Assembly: GCF_900217815.1 (NCBI RefSeq)
Contig: NZ_OBMT01000014.1
Coordinates: 45,571-94,904 of the forward strand
Direction: 5' to 3'
Length of the DNA: 49,334 bases
Source: Rhodobacter maris
Lineage (GTDB): Bacteria > Pseudomonadota > Alphaproteobacteria > Rhodobacterales > Rhodobacteraceae
In this document: positions 25,831 through 34,280 of the stretch, piece by piece
Position numbering within the stretch: position 1 is the stretch's first letter
Layout: every line of letters begins with the position of its first letter
Program-made: the position numbers and the translations under genes
Notes under the pieces: model-generated
Database searches by the model: none
What the model was told of the DNA's origin: nothing
The model's input: only the letters and a program-made list of their open reading frames with translations

Positions 25831-25878
25831 CGGGGGCTTCGCCCCCGCACCCCCAGGATATTTTTGGCAAGATGAAAG
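25831..25878. repeat. Hairpin-plus-tail dispersed repeat, copy B
   Basis: CGGGGGC-TTC-GCCCCCG (25831-25847) is followed by a 29-base tail beginning CCCCCAGGATATTTTTGG (25850-25878). The tail differs from copy A at 7285-7313 at several bases, but it has the same length and the same GGATATTT core. It lies between trcR and the 3' end of the SSADH gene. Confidence 0.6.
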
Positions 25879-25931
25879 CCCCACCGGCGCGGTGGGGCGC
25901 CCGGGGAAGGGCTGCAAGATCGCGGGGCCGG

Positions 25932-25959
25932 ACCGCCGCAGATTTCGTGCTGCGGCGGT
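25932..25959. terminator. Hairpin at the 3' end of gabD
   Basis: ACCGCCGCAG and CTGCGGCGGT form a perfect 10-bp stem around ATTTCGTG, 15 bases after the gabD stop. The minus-strand side has no T run, so it may protect the 3' end or pause RNA polymerase rather than terminate alone. Confidence 0.45.
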
Positions 25960-25973
25960 GTCGTTTATTTGGC

Positions 25974-27452
25974 TCAGATCGACAGGCAGATGTATTTCAG
26001 TTCGAGATAATCCTCGACGCCGTGATGGCTGCCCTCGCGGCCGAGCCCGGATTGCTTGACCCCGCCAAAGGGGGCCACCTCGGTCGAGATGATGCCGGTG
26101 TTCACGCCGACGATGCCGTATTCGAGCCCTTCCTGCACCCGGGTGATGCGGCCGATGTCGCGGGCGTAGAAATAGGAGGCCAGCCCGAAGATCGTGGCAT
26201 TGGCCTTCTCGATCACCTCTTCCTCGGTCTCGAATTTGAAGAGCGGCGCGACCGGGCCAAAGGTCTCTTCGGTCGCGACCTTCATCTCCTGCGTGACGCC
26301 GGTGACGACGGTGGGTTGGAAGAAGGTGCCGCCAAGCGCGTGGCGCGCGCCGCCGGTGACGATCTTGCCGCCGCCTGCCACCACATCGGCGATATGTTCC
26401 TCGACCTTCTCGACCGCATCTTCCGAGATCAGGGGGCCGGTGGTGATGCCCGCCTCGAGCCCGTCGCCCACGGTGAGCTTGGCCACGGCGGCAGCGAGCT
26501 TTTCGGCAAAAGCGTCATAAACGCCTGCCTGCACATAGAGCCGGTTCGCGCAAACGCAGGTTTGCCCGTTGTTGCGGAACTTCGACATCATCGCGCCTTC
26601 GACCGCGGCATCGAGATCGGCATCGTCAAAGACGATGAAGGGGGCGTTGCCGCCAAGTTCCATCGAGCATTTCATCACCTGATCGGCGGCCTGACGCAGC
26701 AAGATCCGCCCCACCTCGGTCGAGCCGGTGAAGGTGAGTTTGCGCACGGTGTGGTTTTCGCAGAATTCCTTGCCGATGTCGGAGGCGCGCGACGAGGTGA
26801 TCACCGAGAGGATGCCCTTGGGCAGCCCCGCGCGCTCACCCAAAAGCCCCATCGCGAGCGCGGAGAGCGGCGTTTCCGAGGCCGGGCGGCAGACAAAGCC
26901 GCAGCCCACCGCAAGCGCGGGGCCGGCCTTGCGCGCGATCATCGCATTGGGGAAGTTCCAGGGCGTGATCGAACCCACGACGCCGATCGGCTGCTTCAGA
27001 ACGGTGATGCGCTTGTCACGCATGTGGCCGGGGATCGTTTCGCCATAGATGCGCTTGGCTTCCTCGCCGAACCATTCGATGAAGCTCGCACCATAGGCGA
27101 TTTCGCCCTTCGCCTCGGCCAAGGGCTTGCCCATCTCGGCGGTGAGGATCAGGCCCAGATCGTCCTGGTTCGCCATCATCAGCTCGAACCATTTGCGCAT
27201 CACCGCGGCGCGCTCCTTGCCGGTGCGCGCGGCCCAGTCTTTCATCGCGGCTTGCGCGGCGGCAATGGCGCGGGCGGCATCGGCGCGGGTCAGGTCCGGC
27301 ACGGTGCAGATCACATCGCCGCGGGCGGGGTTTTTCACCGCGAAGGTCTTGCCGTCCTCCGCATCCACCCAATCCCCCGCGACGAGGGCCTTGGTGCACA
27401 GAAGGCTCGGATCCTTGAGCAGGGTTTTCAGGTCGGTGGCGGTATCGAGCAT
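25974..27452 (-). CDS. gabD: Succinate-semialdehyde dehydrogenase
   Basis: This 492-residue aldehyde dehydrogenase oxidises succinate semialdehyde to succinate in GABA breakdown. Key residues are N166 in TPWNFPN, FTGSTEVG (241-248), the general base E265 in ELGG, and the nucleophile C299 in GQTCVCANR. The nearby C301 forms the Cys-x-Cys pair that acts as a redox switch in human SSADH. IGVVGSITPWNFP is typical of the GabD branch. I start at ATG 27452, with GAGAG upstream; two in-frame starts lie within 39 bases. No gabT is beside it. It is divergent from the KFase-like hydrolase. Confidence 0.9.
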   Translation of the reverse strand: MLDTATDLKTLLKDPSLLCTKALVAGDWVDAEDGKTFAVKNPARGDVICTVPDLTRADAARAIAAAQAAMKDWAARTGKERAAVMRKWFELMMANQDDLGLILTAEMGKPLAEAKGEIAYGASFIEWFGEEAKRIYGETIPGHMRDKRITVLKQPIGVVGSITPWNFPNAMIARKAGPALAVGCGFVCRPASETPLSALAMGLLGERAGLPKGILSVITSSRASDIGKEFCENHTVRKLTFTGSTEVGRILLRQAADQVMKCSMELGGNAPFIVFDDADLDAAVEGAMMSKFRNNGQTCVCANRLYVQAGVYDAFAEKLAAAVAKLTVGDGLEAGITTGPLISEDAVEKVEEHIADVVAGGGKIVTGGARHALGGTFFQPTVVTGVTQEMKVATEETFGPVAPLFKFETEEEVIEKANATIFGLASYFYARDIGRITRVQEGLEYGIVGVNTGIISTEVAPFGGVKQSGLGREGSHHGVEDYLELKYICLSI

Positions 27453-27540
27453 GGCATCTCTCATCGTTTGCGGGATATGCAAGGGAAGCACGCGGCCGCG
27501 CCGATGTAAATCGCGCGCCGTGGCAAGAAAGGGTGAGGAA

Positions 27541-28314
27541 ATGACCGATCTGGACGATGACTATGCCAATATGCCTTACATCCCCGGCGGTGCGGCCTAT
27601 CCGGCGCGCTGGGCACAAGCCGCCGCGGCTTATCGCGACGCGGCGATGATGCTGGAGATCGGCTATGGTCCGGGCGCGCAGCGGCAGGTCGACATTTTCC
27701 TGCCGACGGGCACACCGAAAGGCGTGATGATCTTCGTGCATGGCGGCTACTGGATGAAGTTCTCGCGCCGCGATTTCTCGCATCTCGCGGCGGGAGCGAT
27801 GGCGGCGGGCTGGGCGGTGGCGCTGCCGGGCTATGACCTTGCGCCCGCGGTGCGGATCGCACAGATCACCGGGCTCGTCGCGATGGCGGTGGCGGAGGTG
27901 GCGCGGCGCTTTTCCGGGCCAATCCGGCTCTGCGGCCATTCCGCGGGCGGGCATCTGGTGGCGCGGCTGGCGAGTTCCGATCTTTTGCCCGCCGAGGTGC
28001 TGGCCCGGGTGGAGAAGGTTGTGCCGATCTCGCCGGTCTCGGATCTCGAGCCACTCCTGCGCACCTCGATGAACGCGACTTTCGGGCTTGATGCCGAGGA
28101 GGCGCGGGCAGAAAGCCCGGTGCATGCGCCACGACCCAAAATGCCGGTCGAGGTCTGGGTGGGGGAGGCCGAGCGGCCCGCCTTCCGCGATCAGGCGCGC
28201 TGTCTCGCCGAGGCTTGGGGGGCAAAGCTTACCGTCGATCCGGGGCGGCACCATTTCGATGTGATCGAGGGGCTCGAGACCGAAAGCCCGTTGCTCCGGG
28301 CCGTGATCGGGTAG
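27541..28314 (+). CDS. Alpha/beta hydrolase, kynurenine-formamidase-like
   Basis: This 257-residue hydrolase shows the oxyanion motif HGGYW (67-71), the nucleophile elbow GHSAGG (S134) and a C-terminal catalytic His in GRHHFDVIEG. HGGYW with GHSAGGHL is typical of the BNA7-type arylformamidases, which convert N-formylkynurenine to kynurenine. The remaining kynurenine pathway genes are not here, so another carboxylester or amide is possible. ATG 27541 follows GGTGAGGAA. It is divergent from gabD and convergent with the P1 peptidase gene. Confidence 0.8.
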   Translation: MTDLDDDYANMPYIPGGAAYPARWAQAAAAYRDAAMMLEIGYGPGAQRQVDIFLPTGTPKGVMIFVHGGYWMKFSRRDFSHLAAGAMAAGWAVALPGYDLAPAVRIAQITGLVAMAVAEVARRFSGPIRLCGHSAGGHLVARLASSDLLPAEVLARVEKVVPISPVSDLEPLLRTSMNATFGLDAEEARAESPVHAPRPKMPVEVWVGEAERPAFRDQARCLAEAWGAKLTVDPGRHHFDVIEGLETESPLLRAVIG

Positions 28315-28358
28315 GGAGGCCCCCGCGCTGGCGCGATTTGCGCCGAGGGACAGCAGGG

Positions 28359-29345
28359 TCAGGTCAGGTCTCGCCAGCAAGGTTGCAAATCGCCTGCCTG
28401 CGGGGTGGCCGCGTGGACGGCGCGGGCAATGGCGCGGGCAAGGCAGGCGGCCGCCGCATGGCCGAGGCGGAACGGATCGGCGATGGCGTCGGTGAGGGCG
28501 CGCGCGCCGGTGGCGGCGGCAAAGACGAGATCGCCATCAAGCGGGGTGTGGCTGGGCACCAAGGCGCGGGCCATGCCGTCATGGGCGGCGGTGGCCATGC
28601 GTTGCGCCTGCGCCTGATTAAGGGCCGCGTCAGTGGCGACAATGGCGATGGTGGTGGCCTCGCCCATGCGTTTCATCGGTTGCGGCTCGGCCTCGGGCAT
28701 GTAGCGGGGCGCGGCGCCCAAGGCGCCAAACTCATCGCCCATTTCCAAGGGCGCGGCCCAGAAATTGCGGCCTGTGCCCACGGTCGCTTGCCCGAGCGCA
28801 TTTACGGCCACGAGTGCGCCCACGGTGAAGCCGCCCGCGAGCACCGCCGAGGCCGAGCCGAGACCGCCCTTGAGCGTGCCGGTCAGCGCGCCATAGCCCG
28901 CCCCTGCCGTGCCAATGGCGAAGCGTTCTGCCGCGGCCTCAAGTGCTGCGCGGCCAAGCGCCGGATAGGGGTTTTCGGCCCAGTCCTTGGCGCCGCCATT
29001 CAGAAGATCGAAAAGGATCGCGCCGGGCACGATCGGCACGCGCATGTCGCCCACGGCAAAGCCGCGGCCCTTGGCGCGCAGCCCCGCCATCACGCCCGAG
29101 GCGGCATCAAGCCCGAAGGCAGAGCCCCCCGACAGCACCAGCGCATCCACCTCCTGCACCAGTTTGTCGGGGGCGAGAAGGTCGGTCTCGCGGGTGCCGG
29201 GCGCGCCGCCCATCACCGACACCGCGGCGGTGAAGGGGCGGGCGCCGGTGAGCACCGTCACCCCTGAGCGCAGCGCCGGGTCATGCGCATTGCCGACAAG
29301 AAGGCCGGGCACATCGGTGATCAGGTTCAGGCGGCCCGGTTTCAT
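28359..29345 (-). CDS. P1-family (DmpA/NylC-type) Ntn hydrolase
   Basis: This 328-residue protein belongs to the P1 family, which includes the aminopeptidase DmpA, beta-aminopeptidases and nylon-oligomer hydrolase NylC. Marks are the N-terminal NLITDVPGLLVGNAHD, the central LSGGSAFGLDAASGVM (71-86), GTAGAGYGALTGTLKGGLGSAS and ALVPSHTPLDGDLVFAAATG near 261-280. These enzymes self-cleave to expose an N-terminal Ser or Thr; a candidate is T231 in EATTIAIVATDA, where the more usual residue before it, Asn, is Ala here. Its start overlaps the stop of the GMC gene by four bases, so the two are one operon. The substrate could be a peptide, beta-peptide or amide. Confidence 0.85.
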   Translation of the reverse strand: MKPGRLNLITDVPGLLVGNAHDPALRSGVTVLTGARPFTAAVSVMGGAPGTRETDLLAPDKLVQEVDALVLSGGSAFGLDAASGVMAGLRAKGRGFAVGDMRVPIVPGAILFDLLNGGAKDWAENPYPALGRAALEAAAERFAIGTAGAGYGALTGTLKGGLGSASAVLAGGFTVGALVAVNALGQATVGTGRNFWAAPLEMGDEFGALGAAPRYMPEAEPQPMKRMGEATTIAIVATDAALNQAQAQRMATAAHDGMARALVPSHTPLDGDLVFAAATGARALTDAIADPFRLGHAAAACLARAIARAVHAATPQAGDLQPCWRDLT

Positions 29346-30937
29346 GCTTTCGCATCCTCCAAGATCATGCGCGCGGCTTTTTCGGCGATCATCATCACCG
29401 GCGCGTTGGTGTTGCCCGAGGTGATGCGCGGCATCACCGAGGCATCGGCGATGCGCAGACCTTTCAGCGCGTTCAGCCGCAACCGCGGATCGACCACGGC
29501 GCCCGCATCCGCGCCCATCCGGCAGGTGCCGACGGGGTGGAAGATCGTGGTGCCGATATCGCCCGCAGCCTGTTGCAGGGCTTCCTCGCTCGCCACTTCG
29601 GCGCCGGGCTTGTATTCCTCTGGCCGGAATCGCGCGAAGGCGGGTTTCGCCGCGATCTCGCGCGTGATGCGAATGCCCTGAGCCGCTACCCGCTTGTCCG
29701 CCTCTGCGGCGAGGTAATTCGGCGCAATCACCGGGGCGGCGCGAAAATCCGGCCCCTGCACATGGCTGGTGCCGCGGCTTTCCGGGCGCAGGTTGCACAC
29801 GCTGGCCGTCATCGCCTCGAACGGGTGGAGCGGATCGCCGAATTTGTCGAGGCTCACCGGTTGCAGATGCCATTCGAGATCGGGGGTTTCCTTCTCCGGG
29901 AAAGACCGCGCAAAGATCCCGGCCTGAGAGGGCGCCATCGACATCGGCCCGCTGCGGAAGGCGGCATATTGCGCCGCGATTTTCGCCTTGCCGAGGAGGG
30001 TCGAGGCCATGGTGTTGAGCGTGCGCGTGCCCGAAACCTTGAAGACGAGGCGCAATTGCAGATGGTCTTGCAGGTTCTTGCCCACCTCGGGCACGGCCAC
30101 TTGGGGCGCGATCCCGTTCGCGCAGAGCACCTCAGGGTCGCCGATGCCAGAAAGCTCGAGGATCTGCGGCGTGCCGATCGCGCCCGCGGCGAGCACCACC
30201 TCGCCGGAAGCCACCTCGTGGCGTCCGGCCTTGTCGTGGAACACGAGCCCGGTCACGCGCCCCTCGGAGAGTGTCAGCCGTTCCACCTGCGCGCCGGTCA
30301 TGACCCGCAGGTTCGGTCGCGCCAGCACCGGTTTGAGAAAGGCCGAGGCGGCGGACCAGCGCCAGCCATTTTTCTGCGTGACATGGAAATAGCCCGCACC
30401 TTCGTTGGTGCCGGTATTGAAATCGGCACTGCGGGGCAGGCCCGCCTGTTCGGCCGCGGCAAGGAATGCGTCGAGCACCTCCCAACGCACCCGCGCCTGC
30501 TCGACCCGGAGCGACCCGCCCGCGCCATGAGTTTCTGATGCCCCAAGGAAGAAATCTTCCTGATCGCGAAAGAGCGGCAGCACGTCGCTCCAGCCCCAGC
30601 CGGTGCAGCCCTCCTGCGCCCAGAGGTCATAATCGCGCGCCTGACCGCGCATGTAGATCATGCCGTTGATCGCCGAGCAGCCGCCCAGAATCCGTCCGCG
30701 CGGGTAAAGCAGCGCACGCCCGTTCAGCCCCGGTTCGGGCCGCGTGGAATACCCCCAGTCGGTGCGCGGATTGCCGATACAGTAAAGATACCCCACCGGA
30801 ATATGCACCCAGTGATAATTGTCCCTCCCGCCCGCCTCGAGCAGCAACACCCGGTTTTTCGGATCGGCGCTGAGCCGGTTCGCCAGAACACAGCCGGCGC
30901 TCCCCGCGCCGACCACGATGTAGTCGTAACTCTCCAT
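29342..30937 (-). CDS. GMC-family FAD alcohol/choline dehydrogenase
   Basis: This 531-residue flavoenzyme belongs to the glucose-methanol-choline family. The FAD-binding Gly motif VVGAGSAGCVLANRLS lies at 7-22. YPRGRILGGCSAINGMIYMRGQ is the flavin-proximal signature. HPVGTCRMG near the end carries the active-site His. Choline, polyethylene glycol and other alcohols are oxidised by relatives; betB and betI are absent here, so a betaine role is not supported. GGAGGAGGGAG precedes ATG 30937. It is the first gene of the pair with the P1 peptidase and is divergent from the DUF1178 gene. Confidence 0.9.
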   Translation of the reverse strand: MESYDYIVVGAGSAGCVLANRLSADPKNRVLLLEAGGRDNYHWVHIPVGYLYCIGNPRTDWGYSTRPEPGLNGRALLYPRGRILGGCSAINGMIYMRGQARDYDLWAQEGCTGWGWSDVLPLFRDQEDFFLGASETHGAGGSLRVEQARVRWEVLDAFLAAAEQAGLPRSADFNTGTNEGAGYFHVTQKNGWRWSAASAFLKPVLARPNLRVMTGAQVERLTLSEGRVTGLVFHDKAGRHEVASGEVVLAAGAIGTPQILELSGIGDPEVLCANGIAPQVAVPEVGKNLQDHLQLRLVFKVSGTRTLNTMASTLLGKAKIAAQYAAFRSGPMSMAPSQAGIFARSFPEKETPDLEWHLQPVSLDKFGDPLHPFEAMTASVCNLRPESRGTSHVQGPDFRAAPVIAPNYLAAEADKRVAAQGIRITREIAAKPAFARFRPEEYKPGAEVASEEALQQAAGDIGTTIFHPVGTCRMGADAGAVVDPRLRLNALKGLRIADASVMPRITSGNTNAPVMMIAEKAARMILEDAKA

Positions 30938-31090
30938 GATCTCCCTCCTCCTCCGCGGTTGATCTTCTCAGTGCATTGGCGGGGGCGCAAGGCGCTTGCG
31001 GCAGGGCTTTTCAGTGCCGTTCCTCTCCAGCCCCCCTTGCATTTCGGCCGCCGCCCCTGTCTGATGGTTCTGTCTCACAAGTTCGCGCCC

Positions 31091-31564
31091 ATGATCCGTT
31101 ACAGCCTCAAATGTGAAAACGGCCACAGCTTCGAAAGCTGGTTTGCCTCGGCCGAGGCCTTCGAAAAAGTGCACGGCGCGGGCATGGTGGCCTGTATGGT
31201 CTGCGGCGCGACGAAAGTGGAAAAGGCGCTGATGACCCCGGCGCTGCGCTCGGCGCGCAAGATGGCTCCTGAGGCGGCTGCGCCCGAAGAGCCTGCCGCT
31301 GCGGCCGCCTCGCCCGCGTCGCATCCGCTCACCGAACCGCAGGATGCCGCCGAAGCACTTTTTGATGCGATGCGGCGCAAGGTCGAGGAAAGCTCCGATT
31401 ACGTCGGGGCGGATTTCACCGCCGAGGCGCGGGCAATGCATGCCGGGCTCAAGCCCGAGCGCTCGATCCATGGCGAGGCGAAGATCGAGGATGCCAAGGC
31501 GCTTCTCGAAGAGGGGATCCCGGTCACGCCCCTGCCGATCGTGCCAAAGCGCAACCGCAACTGA
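31091..31564 (+). CDS. DUF1178 family protein
   Basis: This 157-residue protein is typical of the alphaproteobacterial DUF1178 family. Cys8, His12, Cys35 and Cys38 (MIRYSLKCENGHSFESWF and CMVCGATK) look like a zinc-ribbon-type metal site. An Ala/Pro-rich linker spans about 55-78. The rear part contains ALFDAMRRKVEESSDYVG and a final KARALLEEGI-like helix. Function is unknown in the family. I start at ATG 31091, since upstream in-frame codons are not family-like. An SDR gene follows 79 bases on with its own ribosome binding site. Confidence 0.85.
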   Translation: MIRYSLKCENGHSFESWFASAEAFEKVHGAGMVACMVCGATKVEKALMTPALRSARKMAPEAAAPEEPAAAAASPASHPLTEPQDAAEALFDAMRRKVEESSDYVGADFTAEARAMHAGLKPERSIHGEAKIEDAKALLEEGIPVTPLPIVPKRNRN

Positions 31565-31643
31565 GCCGCGACGGCGCGCCCCGCATCCATCCCCCCTTGC
31601 CCCTGCCGATGAGCGCGCCATGATGGGCAAAAAGGAGGTTCGG

Positions 31644-32288
31644 ATGACCATTCTCATCACCGGGGCAAATCGGGGCATCGGCGCGGCACTGCTCGCACAT
31701 TACCGGCATGGCGGAACGGCGGCTTTTGGCACCGCGCGGCGGCCGGAGGGCGATCTCTTGCCGCTCGATGTGACCCAGCCCGACAGTGCGAAGGAGCTGG
31801 CGCGGCGTCTCAATGGGTTGCCGCTCGATCTGCTGGTGTGCAATGCCGGGGTCTATGCCGACAAGGGGCAGGAGCTTGAGGCGGGCTATGCCGCGCCGCT
31901 CTGGGCCAAGAGCTTTGCGGTCAACGTGACCGGCGTGTTCCTCTCGATTCAAGCGCTTTTGCCAAACTTGCTGGCGGCAAAGGGGAAGGTGGCGATCATT
32001 TCCTCCGGCATGGCCTCGGATGCGCGCGCGCCGGGCGGCAGCTATATCTACCGGGCCTCGAAGGCGGCGGCGCTCAACCTTGGTCGCAACCTTGCGGTGG
32101 ACCTCAAACCGGAGGGGATCGCCGTCGGCATCTATCATCCGGGCTGGGTGAAAACCGACATGGGCGGGCCTCAGGCGGAGATTTCCACGCGCGAGGCGGT
32201 GACCGGGCTCGCGGCGCGCTTCAACGCGCTGTCGCTCGACACCACCGGTTGTTTCGAGAGTTACGACGGCAGCACGCTGCCGTTCTGA
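31644..32288 (+). CDS. Short-chain dehydrogenase/reductase
   Basis: This 214-residue Rossmann-fold oxidoreductase has the cofactor motif TGANRGIG (6-13), NNAG-equivalent CNAG (66-69), the catalytic Ser at about 121, and the YxxxK pair Y136 and K140 (YRASK). It is slightly short for the family (usual 240-260 residues). The early loop after TARR suggests NADP preference by the double Arg (inference). AAGGAGG precedes ATG 31644. The substrate is unknown. It is convergent with the pyruvate-kinase-like gene across 309 bases. Confidence 0.9.
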   Translation: MTILITGANRGIGAALLAHYRHGGTAAFGTARRPEGDLLPLDVTQPDSAKELARRLNGLPLDLLVCNAGVYADKGQELEAGYAAPLWAKSFAVNVTGVFLSIQALLPNLLAAKGKVAIISSGMASDARAPGGSYIYRASKAAALNLGRNLAVDLKPEGIAVGIYHPGWVKTDMGGPQAEISTREAVTGLAARFNALSLDTTGCFESYDGSTLPF

Positions 32289-32597
32289 TAACGCTTGCGG
32301 CGGGGGCGCATGAGGGGCACGCCGCCCGCCGCAAAGGCATTCGGATCGACTGTCAGGGCCGCCCGCCCTCGCGCCGGGAGGAGGAGGCGCAAGAGCGGAG
32401 GGCCTTGCTGTCTGGGCCCGGTGGGCCAATCGGAACATTCCCTTTCCGATACCTTCAGAGTTGGGCTCCTGCGCCGTCCGGTCAAGAGCAACAGCCGCCC
32501 CGGAGGCGCCAATCCGGTCACTCTCGCGCGATTGCCCGAAAACGGACCGCCGGCGCGACGGGCGCCTAATTTTTGCGCAAATGCAAAAAGGATGGGC
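32289..32597. other. Gene-free convergent gap
   Basis: The 309 bases between the SDR and the pyruvate-kinase-like gene hold no convincing gene. TTTTTGC (32570-32576) and GCAAAAA (32583-32589) form a 7-bp inverted repeat close to the kinase stop. It may serve as a weak terminator for both genes. GC-rich short repeats fill the rest. Confidence 0.5.
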
Positions 32598-34106
32598 TCA
32601 GAGATCGTGCCAGAGGCCGAGTGCGCCGAGCCGGGGCGATTTCTTGTTGGTGTGGCGGTCCATGCGCATCAGCACATCGCGCAGGAATGCCACCGCTTCC
32701 ACCAGATGCGGCCCCTTGTTGAGCATCACGCATTCGGCGCGCTGGCTCATCGCGGCATCGGTCATCTCTGCCCGGCTCGCCTGACCATCCTTCACCATGC
32801 CTTCGAGCACTTGCGTTGCCCAGACCACCGGCACCTCGGCGGCCTCGCACAGCCACAAAACCTCTTCCTGAATCTCGCTGAGCCGCTCGAAGCCGATCTC
32901 GACGGCCAGATCGCCGCGCGCGATCATCACCCCCATCGGCACGCGGCCACCCGCCTCGACGATCAGCGCGGGCAGGTTGCGCAGCGCCATCGGCGTTTCG
33001 ATCTTCAGCATCAGCGCCGGCCAGTCGCGGCTTGTTCCGCCATCCGAGCGGCGGTCGAGTTCGGTGAAAAGCGCGCGCAGATCGGCGCCGGTCTGCACGA
33101 AGGAAAAGCCCAGAATATCGGCATGACCGAGGATGAAATCGAGGTTTTCGAGATCTGCTCCGGTCAGCGCCGGCACCCGCAGATCGACCCCGGGCAGGTT
33201 CACGCCTTTCTCGAGCTTGATCCGCGCCCCTTTCGACGGGGTGGACACCACCTCGGCCAGCACCCGCCCCTGCGGGACACCGATGATCTTCGCGCGCAGC
33301 TTGCCATCATTGATCCAGAGCGCGCCCCCCTCCGCCATCGCCTCGATCAACGCCGGATGGCTCAGGCGGATCTGCAGAAGCCCGGGATCCTTGGTGAATT
33401 TCTCCACCACCTCGAACCGGTCGCCCTCGAACAGCCGCGGCGACTCGTCCTTGCCGGTGGACAGCGCCTCGACGCGCAGCTTCGGCCCTTCGAGGTCCAT
33501 CTGCACCGGCACCCGACGCCCCATCCGCACCGCGGCATGACGCACATGCCCGATCATCGCGGCCCAGGCGTCGGGGCTGTCATGAGCGCAGTTGATGCGA
33601 ATGCAATCGGCGCCCGAAGCGAGAAGCTTGCTCACGAGCGCGGGATCGGTCGCGGCTTCCGAGGGCAGCGTGACCATCACCCGCGAGCGCGGCGCATCGC
33701 GGCGTGCGCCAAAGAGCGTGTCGCGCCGCGCGGCGAGCCGGGCGGGACCGGCAGCGAACATCTCGACGGTGGGATACTCCGCCGTGCCCTCGCCGCCGAT
33801 CATCGCGAGCGAGGCCAGAACCGCATCGAGCGAGGGGCGGACATGGCTCTCGGCGCGGCCGAGAGAACTGAGCCCGAGCGAGGCCAGCGGCGCCTGAAAC
33901 GGCACGAGATCGCCCCGGCGCAACGCCAGGTAATCGGCCAGATTGCGTGCGGAGGGCAGGAATTCGGGGCGGATGATCAACCCGTCCCAGCCCTCGAGCG
34001 TGGCCTCGGAACGGCGCACCAGATCGGCGCGCAACGCCTCCAGCGCCCGTTGAAGCCCGCGCGCCTGCGCTCGCCGTTCGCGAATTTCAACCTCGACGAG
34101 ACTCAT
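32598..34106 (-). CDS. Pyruvate-kinase-like protein with N-terminal extension
   Basis: This 502-residue protein has about 140 residues of non-family N-terminus (coiled, Arg/Ala-rich) before a pyruvate kinase catalytic barrel. PK landmarks are present but altered: RINCAHDSPDAW replaces RLNFSHG, MDLEGPKLRV replaces DTKGPEIR, LKIETPMALRNLP retains the catalytic Lys and Glu, ARGDLAVEIG retains the Mg-binding Asp, and VVWATQVLEGMVKDGQASRAEMTDAA matches the ATQMLE region. The C-terminal allosteric domain is missing. It therefore looks like a divergent kinase or a phosphoenolpyruvate-sensing paralogue rather than the main enzyme. It is divergent from lysC. Confidence 0.8.
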   Translation of the reverse strand: MSLVEVEIRERRAQARGLQRALEALRADLVRRSEATLEGWDGLIIRPEFLPSARNLADYLALRRGDLVPFQAPLASLGLSSLGRAESHVRPSLDAVLASLAMIGGEGTAEYPTVEMFAAGPARLAARRDTLFGARRDAPRSRVMVTLPSEAATDPALVSKLLASGADCIRINCAHDSPDAWAAMIGHVRHAAVRMGRRVPVQMDLEGPKLRVEALSTGKDESPRLFEGDRFEVVEKFTKDPGLLQIRLSHPALIEAMAEGGALWINDGKLRAKIIGVPQGRVLAEVVSTPSKGARIKLEKGVNLPGVDLRVPALTGADLENLDFILGHADILGFSFVQTGADLRALFTELDRRSDGGTSRDWPALMLKIETPMALRNLPALIVEAGGRVPMGVMIARGDLAVEIGFERLSEIQEEVLWLCEAAEVPVVWATQVLEGMVKDGQASRAEMTDAAMSQRAECVMLNKGPHLVEAVAFLRDVLMRMDRHTNKKSPRLGALGLWHDL

Positions 34107-34205
34107 GACACCTCCTCCTCCGTCACTGGTCAGGAGCTACCCGCTGCACATGACGCCCCGGTGACAGATCCGCGACACAGTGACCGCCGGGTTCTGGTGA
34201 AACCC

Positions 34206-34234
34206 TTGCATGCGCCGCCCCCTTCCGCTAGCAG
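34206..34234 (+). promoter_or_regulatory. Probable lysC promoter
   Basis: TTGCAT, exactly 17 bases, then TAGCAG. This places a start site about 40 bases before the lysC ATG. The -10 is imperfect, as is common in GC-rich alphaproteobacteria. Confidence 0.4.
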
Positions 34235-34280
34235 ATGCGCGATACCGGACACAGGGTCCGGCGCAGGATCGGAGGGGAAG

